Assembly: GCF_016219575.1 (NCBI RefSeq)
Contig: NZ_JACRMG010000027.1
Location: forward strand, 124,001 to 188,000
DNA: 64,000 nucleotides
Direction of reading: 5' to 3'
DNA from: Bradyrhizobium sp.
GTDB lineage: Bacteria; Pseudomonadota; Alphaproteobacteria; Rhizobiales; Xanthobacteraceae
Positions 8,804 through 20,623 of this stretch are shown one piece after another (within the stretch, counting starts at the first letter, position 1; every line of letters starts with the position of its first letter). The notes beneath the pieces are model-generated. The model did not search any database, was not told the DNA's origin, and was given only the letters and a program-made list of their open reading frames with translations. The position numbers and the translations under genes were made by a program.

Positions 8804-9256
8804 TCAGACCTCGACCCGGAAGCCGACGAAGAATTCGCGCGTTTTCGGCATGGCGTGCACCGCAATGCCGGTCTCGTGCTCGATCTCAGCGATCACCTGC
8901 TGAATCCTGCGCGGATCGTCGGCCGAAATCACGAACCACATGTTGAGCATGTGCGTCCGCTCGTAATTATGGGCAATTTCCGGGTGCGCGTTGACCTTCG
9001 CCGCGACCTCCTCGAAGCGCACCTCGGGGACCGCCATCGCGGCGAGGCATACGCCGCCGCCGATCTGTTCGGCATTCCACAGCGGCCCGAACCGGCTCAA
9101 CGCGCCCGAGCCGGTGAGATCGCGAACGCCCTCGATCAGTTCGTCCTCGGTCAGTCCGAGTTCGCGGCCAGCATCGCGGAACGGCCGGGATGTCAGGGGA
9201 AACTCGCCCTGCAGGCCGTTGACGATGGCGCGCGCCGTCGGATCGAGCCAGGCCAT
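8804..9256 (-). CDS. nirG: NirG, siroheme decarboxylase subunit
   Basis: 150 aa, starting at MAWLDPTARAI. The ATG at 9256 overlaps the nirDL stop (TGATG); the ORF-track extension to 9532 is a read-through of another frame over nirDL. It has the AsnC-like winged helix, then HNYERTHMLNMWFVISADD, the motif shared by the NirD/NirG half of the decarboxylase. It is expected to pair with NirH. The four decarboxylase modules lie adjacent in the order D-L-G-H. Confidence 0.88.
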   Translation of the reverse strand: MAWLDPTARAIVNGLQGEFPLTSRPFRDAGRELGLTEDELIEGVRDLTGSGALSRFGPLWNAEQIGGGVCLAAMAVPEVRFEEVAAKVNAHPEIAHNYERTHMLNMWFVISADDPRRIQQVIAEIEHETGIAVHAMPKTREFFVGFRVEV

Positions 9257-10239
9257 CAGTTCAATCCCGCCGTTGCGGAGAACACCGCGCCGCGCTGCTT
9301 GAAGCAGCGCCTGGAGAACAGCACCGCCTGCCGCAGCAGACCACTGTCGGACTCCAGGTTGATCTCGTCGATCACGGAATAGGCGTCCCAGCGCGAGCGC
9401 GCATGGACCATGCAGAAGATGTTGTAGGGCCAGGCCGGCAGATGCCGCGGCCGCCGGTAGCACAGCGTGACCTTGGGATGGCGCGCAAAGCTTTCCACGA
9501 CGTCGTCGAGGCGATCGTCGGGCACGTCCCACACCGCCATGGCGTTCGACCTGTAGCCGAGCTTCTCGTGCCTCACCACGCAGCCGAACCGCGTGACAAT
9601 GCCGGACGCCTTCATGTGCTCGAGGCGGTCGATGACTTCGGACTGTTTGAGGTCGAGCTTGTCGGCGACCGCGCGGTAGGGACGCTCGATCAGCGGCAGG
9701 CCGTCCTCGATCGCGGCGAGGATGGTCCTGTCGCGCGGATCGGGACGGTAGTCGGCGGGGTTTCCGACCTCGCGGCGCGGCGGCGGCGCGGCGCCGAGCG
9801 AAAAGCCGAGGCCGAGGTGATAGGCTTCCAGCATCGGCAGGTCGACGACTTCGAGCCTGGTCTTGTCATGGATGCGGCGGATCGTGGCCGCGACCGCCTC
9901 CGGCCCGGCGCCGGTAATCACGAACCAGAGATTGAGCGCATGCTCGCGCTCGTAATTGTGGGTGACCAGCGGCTCGCGGCTGACGATGCCGGCCACCTGT
10001 TCCAGTTGCTCCGGCGGCACCTGCATCGCCGCCAGCGTGCTGGCGCCGACGGTATTCGGCCTCACCACGGCGCCGACCCGGGAGATCACGTCGTTGTCCC
10101 GCATCTTGCGGAAGATGCCGATCGTCTCGTCCTGGTCGAGCGCGGCGAAGCGGCCGACCACCGCGAAAGGCTTTTCGACCAGCGGAAAGCCGTGCTGCCA
10201 GCGATCGATGAGCGCGAGCTCGGTCTGGTTCGGTGTCAT
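9256..10239 (-). CDS. nirDL: NirDL, fused siroheme decarboxylase
   Basis: A 327-aa fusion of two AsnC-like modules. The N-terminal NirD half contains HNYEREHALNLWFVITGAG; the C-terminal NirL half contains CYRRPRHLPAWPYNIFCMVH. Fused NirDL proteins are known from several denitrifiers such as Paracoccus. It decarboxylates siroheme at C12 and C18, probably sharing this work with NirG/NirH. The start ATG at 10239 forms an ATGA overlap with the nirF stop, which fixes it; the track start at 10368 is inside nirF. Confidence 0.93.
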   Translation of the reverse strand: MTPNQTELALIDRWQHGFPLVEKPFAVVGRFAALDQDETIGIFRKMRDNDVISRVGAVVRPNTVGASTLAAMQVPPEQLEQVAGIVSREPLVTHNYEREHALNLWFVITGAGPEAVAATIRRIHDKTRLEVVDLPMLEAYHLGLGFSLGAAPPPRREVGNPADYRPDPRDRTILAAIEDGLPLIERPYRAVADKLDLKQSEVIDRLEHMKASGIVTRFGCVVRHEKLGYRSNAMAVWDVPDDRLDDVVESFARHPKVTLCYRRPRHLPAWPYNIFCMVHARSRWDAYSVIDEINLESDSGLLRQAVLFSRRCFKQRGAVFSATAGLN

Positions 10240-11411
10240 TGTCCGATCCTCGTTGCGCGTGCGGTAAAGAAGATTCCCGAAGGCTTTTGCGCCGGTATTT
10301 CCGCCTTCTTCCTGAACGTCGCGGTGTCGTAGACGTCGATGCGGTCGGCATCGCGCACCGAGACCCATACCTCGTTGCCGCGCGGGGTGAATTCCAGATG
10401 CAGCACCGCCGGGCCCGGCGCGAAGCGGTGCACGACCTTGAGCGTCTGCACGTCGACGACGTCGATGGTGTCGTTCTTCGGATGGGCGAAATTGACCCAG
10501 ACCTGGCGCCCGTCCGGCCGCGCCACCGCGAACACCGGCTGGCCATGGGTGGCCACGCGGCCGGCCTCGGCGAAATTGCGGGTATCGACCGCGATCAGTT
10601 CGTGGCGGCCGACCGCGGGCAACAGCAGCTTGCCGCCGACCGCGGCCCAGCCCTCCAGATGCGGCATCTTGTAGACCGGCAGGCCTTCCTCGCCGCGGCC
10701 GTAGCGATCGAGAATGCGCTCGGCCTTCAGGGGCGCCTGCCAGGTATCGACATGCACGACGCCGTCCTCGCCGAACAGGCCGGCGAGATAGTGCCGGCCA
10801 TCCGGCGTGACGTTGCCGTCATAGGGCAGCTTGCCGACGCCGGTGAGCTTTACGACGGCGGGCGCTTCCGGGGTGGAAAGATCGGCTACCCAGATCTCGC
10901 CGGCGTCGTAGAGCGCAAAGGCGAAGCGCCGGCCCGGAAGGTCGACGAGGCCGACCGTCTTGGAGGATTTTCCGTCGGCGCCCTTGGCTGCAATGGTGGC
11001 AACCGGCTCGAGCGTGTCGGCGGCGAAGATCCGCACGCCGCCGGGCTCGTAATTCGAGACCGCGATCAGCGCGCCGTCATCCGAGATCGCGCCGCCGATG
11101 GAATTGCCGGCCTGCATGACGCGTTTGGCGATCGACGAGGTGAGCAGATCGACCTTGGTCAGCCCGCCGTCGCGGCCGAACACATAGGCATAGCGCTGAT
11201 CCGGCGAGAACACGGCGGAGGCGTGCGAGAGATCGCCGAGCCCCTCGACACGGCCGATCGTGCGCCGGGCCATTGTGTCCACGACCAGCACCGAACCGGC
11301 GGCGCGCTCGATTACGAGGCCGAGGCTGCCGGTGCCGCGCAATTCGCCGGCGCCGGCCAATGCCGGCACCATGAGCCAGAACAGGAGCAGAATGCGTGCA
11401 AACGCTTTCAT
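10236..11411 (-). CDS. nirF: NirF, heme d1 biosynthesis propeller protein
   Basis: 391 aa with an N-terminal signal (MKAFARILLLFWLMVPALAGAG) followed by a d1-type beta-propeller without a cytochrome c domain. The end GIFFTARATRIGQ resembles the C-terminus of NirS/NirN. NirF acts in the periplasm on a late heme d1 precursor. The start ATG at 11411 overlaps the nirC stop as ATGA, preferred over the track start 36 nt upstream. Unlike the lipoprotein NirF of Pseudomonas, no lipobox cysteine follows the signal, so a soluble form is likely. Confidence 0.92.
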   Translation of the reverse strand: MKAFARILLLFWLMVPALAGAGELRGTGSLGLVIERAAGSVLVVDTMARRTIGRVEGLGDLSHASAVFSPDQRYAYVFGRDGGLTKVDLLTSSIAKRVMQAGNSIGGAISDDGALIAVSNYEPGGVRIFAADTLEPVATIAAKGADGKSSKTVGLVDLPGRRFAFALYDAGEIWVADLSTPEAPAVVKLTGVGKLPYDGNVTPDGRHYLAGLFGEDGVVHVDTWQAPLKAERILDRYGRGEEGLPVYKMPHLEGWAAVGGKLLLPAVGRHELIAVDTRNFAEAGRVATHGQPVFAVARPDGRQVWVNFAHPKNDTIDVVDVQTLKVVHRFAPGPAVLHLEFTPRGNEVWVSVRDADRIDVYDTATFRKKAEIPAQKPSGIFFTARATRIGQ

Positions 11412-11749
11412 GGCAAGTTCCCCTGCTGCAAACGGTCCGCGATCCATTGCGCATCGCCTTCACTGAGCAGCGCGCGCCAAGGCGGCATCGGCGTGCCGGG
11501 AACACCGTCCAGGATGATGCCGACCAGCTGCTCGCGATTCCAGATTTTCAGGTTCTCTGACGTCAGCGGCTTGCCGAGGCCGCCGCGCAAGGTGAGGCCG
11601 TGGCAGGAACCGCAGTCCTGGCGCACGAGATTGGCGAGCTTGCCGGCGTTGGGGGCAATCTCGGCGGCAGAGACGGGCGCGGCTGCTGCCACCAGCGCAA
11701 GCGCCAGGTCAGGCAACAACTGAAACCGTATCGGCCTCCGCATCGTCAT
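11408..11749 (-). CDS. nirC: NirC, small periplasmic cytochrome c
   Basis: A 113-aa monoheme cytochrome c: signal peptide ending near APVSAAE, heme motif CGSCH at 46-50 and the distal MPPW methionine. NirC carries electrons for heme d1 maturation and to NirS. The start ATG 11749 has GGAACGAG upstream and overlaps the nirE end by 41 bp; the track start at 11911 lies inside nirE. It is tightly linked to nirF (ATGA overlap). Confidence 0.87.
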   Translation of the reverse strand: MTMRRPIRFQLLPDLALALVAAAAPVSAAEIAPNAGKLANLVRQDCGSCHGLTLRGGLGKPLTSENLKIWNREQLVGIILDGVPGTPMPPWRALLSEGDAQWIADRLQQGNLP

Positions 11750-12497
11750 GCTCGTTCCGCTCCAAGGTGCGCTCCAAGGCAAGCCCGGCGACCCGGCCAA
11801 TGATGAACAGGACGGGGCCGGAGAACGCCGCCTCGCGCGCCGCCATGGGCAGAGATGCGAGGCGTGTGCATATTCGCCGCTCCCGGTCGGTCGTGCCTTG
11901 ACACACCGCAAGAACCGGCGTGCTCATCGGAAGCCCGTGGGCGACGAGTTCCCCCGTGATCTCCTCGATATTGGAGAGACCCATGTAAACGACGAGAGTG
12001 GTATCGGGGTCGGCCAGGCTCGCCCAGTCGAGTTCAAGCGGCTCGTTGGCCTTGCGATGGCCGGTGACGTAGCGCACGCCGCTGGCGAGCCCGCGATGCG
12101 TCAGCGGGATGCGCGCAGCGGCCGCGCAACCCTGCGCCGCCGTGATGCCGGGGATCACTTCATATGGAATTCCCGCCGCCTCGAGCTCGGCCGCCTCCTC
12201 GCAGCCGCGCCCGAAGATGAAGGGATCGCCGCCCTTGAGCCGCACCACGGTGCGGCCGGCGCGGCCGAGGCGGATCAGGATTTCGTTGATTTCGGACTGC
12301 GGAACGGGATGAAAATCCGCCTGCTTGCCCACATTAATCTGCGCGACGCCGTCGCCGATCGTCTCCATGATGCGGTCGGACACCAGCCGGTCATAGACGA
12401 CGACATCGGCCTCCTCGATCGCGCGTATCGCCTTCAGGGTGAGAAGCTCGGGATCGCCCGGACCCGCCCCGACCAGATAGACCTTACCCATGCTCAT
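11709..12497 (-). CDS. nirE: NirE, uroporphyrinogen-III C-methyltransferase
   Basis: 262 aa, a complete SUMT (CobA-type). It has the VYLVGAGPGDPELLTLKA and VVRLKGGDPFIFGRG signatures and GITAAQGCAAAARIPLTHRG. It methylates uroporphyrinogen III twice with SAM to precorrin-2, the first committed step towards siroheme and heme d1. Its position immediately after nirS marks it as the denitrification copy (nirE) rather than a cobalamin or siroheme housekeeping gene. A perfect hairpin separates it from nirS. Confidence 0.93.
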   Translation of the reverse strand: MSMGKVYLVGAGPGDPELLTLKAIRAIEEADVVVYDRLVSDRIMETIGDGVAQINVGKQADFHPVPQSEINEILIRLGRAGRTVVRLKGGDPFIFGRGCEEAAELEAAGIPYEVIPGITAAQGCAAAARIPLTHRGLASGVRYVTGHRKANEPLELDWASLADPDTTLVVYMGLSNIEEITGELVAHGLPMSTPVLAVCQGTTDRERRICTRLASLPMAAREAAFSGPVLFIIGRVAGLALERTLERNEHDDAEADTVSVVA

Positions 12498-12530
12498 GCG
12501 CGCGCTCCGGCTGGCTCATTTCCCGCACAC

Positions 12531-12554
12531 GGGGCGGCGCGGTGGCGCCGCCCC
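12531..12554 (-). terminator. Hairpin between nirS and nirE (attenuator or mRNA stabiliser)
   Basis: GGGGCGGCGC and GCGCCGCCCC form a perfect 10-bp GC stem with a 4-nt loop, 10 bp beyond the nirS stop. No T-run follows on the transcribed strand, so it is more likely a partial terminator or a 3'-end stabiliser of an abundant nirS message than a full terminator. Confidence 0.6.
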
Positions 12555-12564
12555 GATGTCGGGA

Positions 12565-16581
<4,017 letters not shown>

Positions 16582-16585
<4 letters not shown>

Positions 16586-17586
16586 CAAGCTTGCCTGAAA
16601 GGCCGACACGGCGGCGCGCGATCGCCATCTTCGCCGCAGCCGCGGCCGGCGCCATGGCCGGGGGCCCTGCCCGCTCTTCCGCCGAATACGTATGGCGCGG
16701 AGTGGCGATGGGCGCGGACGCAACGATCCTGTTCAACGGCATCGACCGTGACGCGGCAAGCGCCGCCGTCGCGCTAGTGGAAGCCGAGATCGACCGGCTG
16801 GAAGATGAACTGAGCCTGTTCCGGCAAGCTTCCGAACTGTGCCGACTCAACCGCGATGGCCGGCTGCAATCCCCGGGCGCCGACCTGCGGCGCGCCTTGA
16901 CGCTCGCGCTCGATACGGCGTCGGCGAGCGGCGGGCTGTTCGACCCGACCGTGCAGGCCCTGTGGGAGGCCCATGTCGACTGGTTCGCGGCAGCACCCGG
17001 CGCCGCAACGCCGCCGGATGATTTGATCGCGCGGGCGCGGCTGGCCGTCGACTGGCGCAAGGTGACGATCGAGCCGTCGTCGATCCATCTCGGCCACGGC
17101 CAGCGCGTTACGCTCAACGGGCTCGGCCAGGGCTATGTCACCGATCGCATCGCCGAGCTGCTCGCGGGCCGCGGCCTCAGGCACGTCCTCGTCGACCTCG
17201 GCGAACAGCGCGCCATCGACGCAAGGCTGGACGGCGCTCCCTGGCAGATCGCGCGTGCCGGCGGCGCACCGATCCGGCTACGGCGCGGCGCGCTCGCTAC
17301 CTCCGAAGGCTCAGGCTGCGTGCTCGGCGCCGGCGGCGCCGCGCATCACTTGTTCGACCCGCGCAGCGGCCGCAGCGCCGGCGGCTGGAAGACAGTGACC
17401 GTCCATCACCGCTCCGCCGCCGTCGCCGATGCACTGTCGACCGCTTTCTACATTGCTTCCGCCAACGAAATCGCGGCCCTGCTGCCGCAGTTCCCCGGCA
17501 CCGTGGTGTGGGCGCGCGATCACGCCAATGCCGGCCGGCGCTGGATCGCAGCCCCGGTTGACGATGTCGTGTCGCTGGAAGTCTGA
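16582..17586 (+). CDS. nirX: NirX, ApbE-type FAD:protein FMN transferase
   Basis: 334 aa with an N-terminal signal sequence (RRRAIAIFAAAAAGAMAG). The ApbE fold follows, with RLEDELSLF near residue 75 and LNGLGQGYVTDRIAELL in the place of the family LGGIAKGYA motif. ApbE/NosX/NirX proteins covalently attach FMN to NosR/NirI in the periplasm. The start is the ATG overlapping the nirI stop (ATGA); the 755-aa track ORF is an out-of-frame extension over nirI. The pairing nirI-nirX matches Paracoccus nirIX. Confidence 0.87.
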
Positions 17587-17597
17587 CGGAAGCCGGA

Positions 17598-17981
17598 CTA
17601 CTTGGTCTTGCCCTCGGCGTCGTACTGCTTGAGATGGGCCCAGAGCGCCTTCGCCTCGGTCTCGTTCTTGATGCCGGCGAACACCATCTTGGTGCCGGGA
17701 ATCTTCGCCTTGGGATCCTTGATGTAGTCGAGGAAGCTCTCCTCGTTCCAGGTGATGCCTGAGCCCTTGTTGGCGTCGGAATAGTTGTAACCGGCGACGG
17801 TTCCGGACTTGCGGCCATCCAGCCCGTTGAGCACCGGCCCGACCTTGTTCTTCGCGGTTGGACCGACATCGTGACATGCCACGCATTTCTTGTACGAAGT
17901 GGCGCCCGCGGCCAGGTCTTGCGCGGCAGCCGTACCGACCCAGGCGATCGAAACCGCCGCCGCAACCAGTAACTTCCTCAT
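17598..17981 (-). CDS. Cytochrome c2/c550-type electron carrier
   Basis: 127 aa with a signal peptide (MRKLLVAAAVSIAWVGTAAAQ), heme motif CVACH and a distal methionine in IPGTKMVFAGI. This is a soluble class I cytochrome c similar to cytochrome c2/c550. The start at 17981 follows an AAAGGGAGAAGAAG ribosome binding site. As the last gene of the leftward heme-copper operon, convergent with nirX, it is a plausible electron donor for NirS and for the CuA-containing enzyme. Confidence 0.92.
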   Translation of the reverse strand: MRKLLVAAAVSIAWVGTAAAQDLAAGATSYKKCVACHDVGPTAKNKVGPVLNGLDGRKSGTVAGYNYSDANKGSGITWNEESFLDYIKDPKAKIPGTKMVFAGIKNETEAKALWAHLKQYDAEGKTK

Positions 17982-18016
17982 CTTCTTCTCCCTTTTCAAA
18001 GATTCCAAACAGCCGC

Positions 18017-18415
18017 TCAGTGGTCGCCCAGCGCCCGATGCAGTCGGGCATCGTGGCTTTCGAAATGGCGCGAGAACCAGGCGTCGAGCCGCTGCGCCAG
18101 CAGCTTCTCGTCAAAGAGGTCGTTTACCTCATAATCCTCCATGATGTCCCTGACCTCGTCGAGCAGGCGCTCGTGATCGTTCTTGTGCTGGCTGAGCTGA
18201 TCATAGCCCTTCTCGCGCATGAAGCGCTCCTCCAGCGCAAAATGCGCGGAGATCGCCTTGTAGAGATCGCCGAAGAAGCCGAGAACAGAAACCTTGGAGC
18301 CCTGGGTCGTGGCCTTCTCGTGCAAACGGTTGATCAGATCGACGAGTTCGCGATGTTCGTGATCCACCGCTTCGATGCCAACGCTATAGCGCTTCTCCCA
18401 TTGCAGCAGGCCCAT
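18017..18415 (-). CDS. Bacteriohemerythrin
   Basis: 132 aa forming a single hemerythrin four-helix bundle. It has the di-iron ligand pattern AVDHEHRELVDLIN, HFALEERFM, HKNDHERLL and HFESHDARLH. Such proteins bind O2 or NO, or store iron. The gene sits 10 bp after the 166-aa unknown and 35 bp before the cytochrome c2, in what appears to be one operon with the heme-copper enzyme, so delivery or scavenging of NO or O2 is a reasonable inference. Confidence 0.92.
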   Translation of the reverse strand: MGLLQWEKRYSVGIEAVDHEHRELVDLINRLHEKATTQGSKVSVLGFFGDLYKAISAHFALEERFMREKGYDQLSQHKNDHERLLDEVRDIMEDYEVNDLFDEKLLAQRLDAWFSRHFESHDARLHRALGDH

Positions 18416-18425
18416 TGTATCCTCC

Positions 18426-18926
18426 TCAGCGAAAGACGAAGCTGCCGCTTTCCGGCCGGTAGTCGATCACCAGCATCTGGTCCGGCGCGAGCTCGACGCT
18501 GTCGCGGCGCTGGTGATCGAAACCGTCGGCGCGCGCGGTGTCACGCAAGCGAACGGCGAGGTCATGCTTGCCGGCCGGCAGGACGAAGCGCTGATAGACC
18601 CGCGACGGTCCATCGCCCGCGATGCCCGTCGGTTGCAGGCTCGCCTGGTAGACGCCGCGGCCGTCGACATCGAGCTCGACATAGATCGCGCGCCGCCCGC
18701 GCGGACAGTCCTTCACCCGCCGCATGTTGGGCGGCAGCTTTGCGATCTCCTCCGGCGTCAGGCGGCGGCACTCGCCCTTGCGGTCGGCGCCGTGCACGAA
18801 GGTGAGCATCACCACGCCCGTGCCCTTCGGAATCTGGCCCCAGGTAGGCCAATCCGACAGGGCGGCGACGCCGGCAAACAGCGCCACGATGACAATGAAT
18901 TGTCCTGTCAGCCGCACGGCCTTCAT
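18426..18926 (-). CDS. Conserved exported protein of unknown function (166 aa)
   Basis: Starts with one hydrophobic segment (LTGQFIVIVALFAGVAAL), which is a signal or anchor. The remaining about 140 residues are predicted periplasmic, with PKGTGVVMLTFVHGADRKG near the start and a beta-rich domain (GRRAIYVELDVDGRGVYQ; RVYQRFVLPAGKHDLAVRL) that looks like an immunoglobulin-type fold. Two cysteines are present (ECRRL, DCPRG). The start ATG overlaps the stop of the cytochrome b fusion as ATGA, which points to a partnership with it. I do not recognise the family. The 621-aa track ORF is a shadow extension. Confidence 0.75.
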   Translation of the reverse strand: MKAVRLTGQFIVIVALFAGVAALSDWPTWGQIPKGTGVVMLTFVHGADRKGECRRLTPEEIAKLPPNMRRVKDCPRGRRAIYVELDVDGRGVYQASLQPTGIAGDGPSRVYQRFVLPAGKHDLAVRLRDTARADGFDHQRRDSVELAPDQMLVIDYRPESGSFVFR

Positions 18927-20509
18927 GTCGCGCCCCTCTCCGTCTCGAGGGCTTTCGGCTGACGCGTCGGCGAAGACACCGGCAACGGCGACCGCAGCCG
19001 CTTTGGCGGCATCGCAGCCACGCGCTCGGCGAATTCGGCGATCTCCGTCTCGGCCCTGCTGGCGGCGAGCGCAGATGCCCACACCATCGCAATGCGCTCG
19101 CGGGGAACGCGCGCCCGCAAATAGGGATCGCGCTCGGCGGCGAAGCGCTGCTCGGTCCATTGCACGCCGAGCCGGTTGTAGCAGGCGCTTTCGGCGCAGC
19201 CGGCGACGACGACGCCGTCGGCAAGATCGCGGCTCAGGATGAAATCGATCAGCGACGGCGGCGCCATCGCGACGCAAGGCATCACCACGGTGTCGCCGAG
19301 CCGGCCGGCGGCCGCGCCATGCTCGCAGGCCAGCACCAGCACGCGGCCGGGCCCGCTCAGCCCGGCGGCCGTATCCATCACGCGCTCGCGCAGCTCCCGC
19401 AGCGAGTATTCCGGCAGGTCGATGCCGGTCTTCAATTCGTCGGTACGGCGGAACGGCGTCGACGAGGGGCAGGAGCCGACACAGATGCCGCAGGACACGC
19501 AGAGCGTGGGATTGACCTCGGCCTGCGTCGGGAACGGCAGCTTGTCGGTGCGGGGAACCAACCTGATGGCCTCGTACGGGCAATCTTCCGCGCAGCGGGC
19601 GCAGCCGTTGCAGTGGTCGAGATCGATCACCGCCGCCCTGGCCCTGCGGAGCGGCGGCAACCACGGCATCAGCGCGATCATCAGCGAGAAGGCGCCGAGG
19701 AAGGCCCACACCGCGCCGTTGCCCCACAATTCGGTCAGCGGATAGAGCGGCAGATAGAACCAGTCGAGCCCGACGTTGTTCGGCACCTTGGCAAGATCGG
19801 CCGGGCCTTGCGACAGCGCCGGCCTCCAGATCGACACCGCCAGCAGCGCAGCCAGCGACATCAGCGCAAGCGTACGCGGCGGGTTCACCTTGGGCCGCGA
19901 GATGCGCAGGATATGCACCCACATGATGAACAGCAGGAACAACGGCACCGCGACGTGCATGAACACCATCAGCGAGAAGAAGCGGCTGGTCAGCGTGCCG
20001 GTGGCGATGAAGTTGCGGGCGATCGGTTCGCCGAAGATCGGCAGCCAGTCCAGCAGTTCGGAAGAAACCAGCGCCACAAACTGGGCGAGCTTGTCCCACA
20101 CCAGCCAGTAGCCGGTGATACCGGAGACGTAGAGCAGCCAGATGATCGGCAGGCCCGTGAACCAGGAGAACCAGCGCACCCCGCGATAATGATCGAGGGA
20201 GAACTCGCGCAGCAGATGCACCGCCACCATCACCACCATCAGGTCGGAGGCGTAGCGGTGGAAACTGCGCATGACGCCGGCATGGAACCATTGGTCGCGC
20301 GAGATGTACTCGACCGACTGGTAGGCGCGGTCGATACCGGTATCGAAGAAGATGAAGAGGTAGATGCCGCTGACGGCGACGATCCAGAAGAAGAAGAATC
20401 CGAGCGCGCCGAGTTGCGCCAGCGGATTGAGCGACGGGCTGAACAGGCGGTCGAACGGCCGCTCGATCAGCTCAAACCCAGCTCTGAGCACTTTACGGAT
20501 GACGTTCAC
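18923..20509 (-). CDS. Fusion of diheme cytochrome b, 2x[4Fe-4S] ferredoxin and MvhD-like domain
   Basis: 528 aa from GTG 20509 with AGGAAG upstream. Residues 1-210 form a cytochrome-b6-like bundle with two bis-His pairs, His84/His98 and His185/His199, each 14 apart. Further membrane helices extend to about 285. Two [4Fe-4S] motifs follow (CNGCARCAEDCP at 300-311 and CVSCGICVGSCP at 337-348). Residues about 388-490 resemble MvhD/FrhD hydrogenase delta subunits (GVVVAGCAESACYNRLGVQW). The protein would link quinol or a low-potential donor to soluble Fe-S partners. It has no named counterpart that I know. It lies within the heme-copper operon and overlaps the 166-aa gene. Confidence 0.85.
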   Translation of the reverse strand: MNVIRKVLRAGFELIERPFDRLFSPSLNPLAQLGALGFFFFWIVAVSGIYLFIFFDTGIDRAYQSVEYISRDQWFHAGVMRSFHRYASDLMVVMVAVHLLREFSLDHYRGVRWFSWFTGLPIIWLLYVSGITGYWLVWDKLAQFVALVSSELLDWLPIFGEPIARNFIATGTLTSRFFSLMVFMHVAVPLFLLFIMWVHILRISRPKVNPPRTLALMSLAALLAVSIWRPALSQGPADLAKVPNNVGLDWFYLPLYPLTELWGNGAVWAFLGAFSLMIALMPWLPPLRRARAAVIDLDHCNGCARCAEDCPYEAIRLVPRTDKLPFPTQAEVNPTLCVSCGICVGSCPSSTPFRRTDELKTGIDLPEYSLRELRERVMDTAAGLSGPGRVLVLACEHGAAAGRLGDTVVMPCVAMAPPSLIDFILSRDLADGVVVAGCAESACYNRLGVQWTEQRFAAERDPYLRARVPRERIAMVWASALAASRAETEIAEFAERVAAMPPKRLRSPLPVSSPTRQPKALETERGAT

Positions 20510-20574
20510 GTTGCTTCCTGTCGAAGCGCGATGACGCTTCCTTGAATGGTCATCACGCTCTATCTTTTTTGTTG

Positions 20575-20623
20575 GAGCAGAATCTTGTCCGAAAACCGGC
20601 TTCCACTTTTCCGGATCCTGCTC
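20575..20623. repeat. Rhizobial-type palindromic repeat inside the heme-copper operon
   Basis: Imperfect inverted repeat from GAGCAG to CTGCTC, with the core GTCCGAAAACCGG / CACTTTTCCGGATC typical of the GCATGATCCGGAAAAG family. It lies between the SCO1 stop, which it overlaps, and the cytochrome b fusion start. A neighbouring GATGAC/GTCATC pair at about 20530-20547 may belong to a longer element. Confidence 0.65.

Noticed and set aside
7064-9382. 772-aa rightward ORF over nirN/nirJ/nirH/nirG
   Set aside because: Long only because of high GC; translation lacks motifs and lies antisense to convincing nir genes.
18426-20291. 621-aa continuous ORF suggesting a fusion of the 166-aa protein with an upstream domain
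   Set aside because: The upstream part is out of frame relative to the cytochrome b fusion gene and reads as low-complexity sequence; the ATGA overlap at 18926 gives the natural start.
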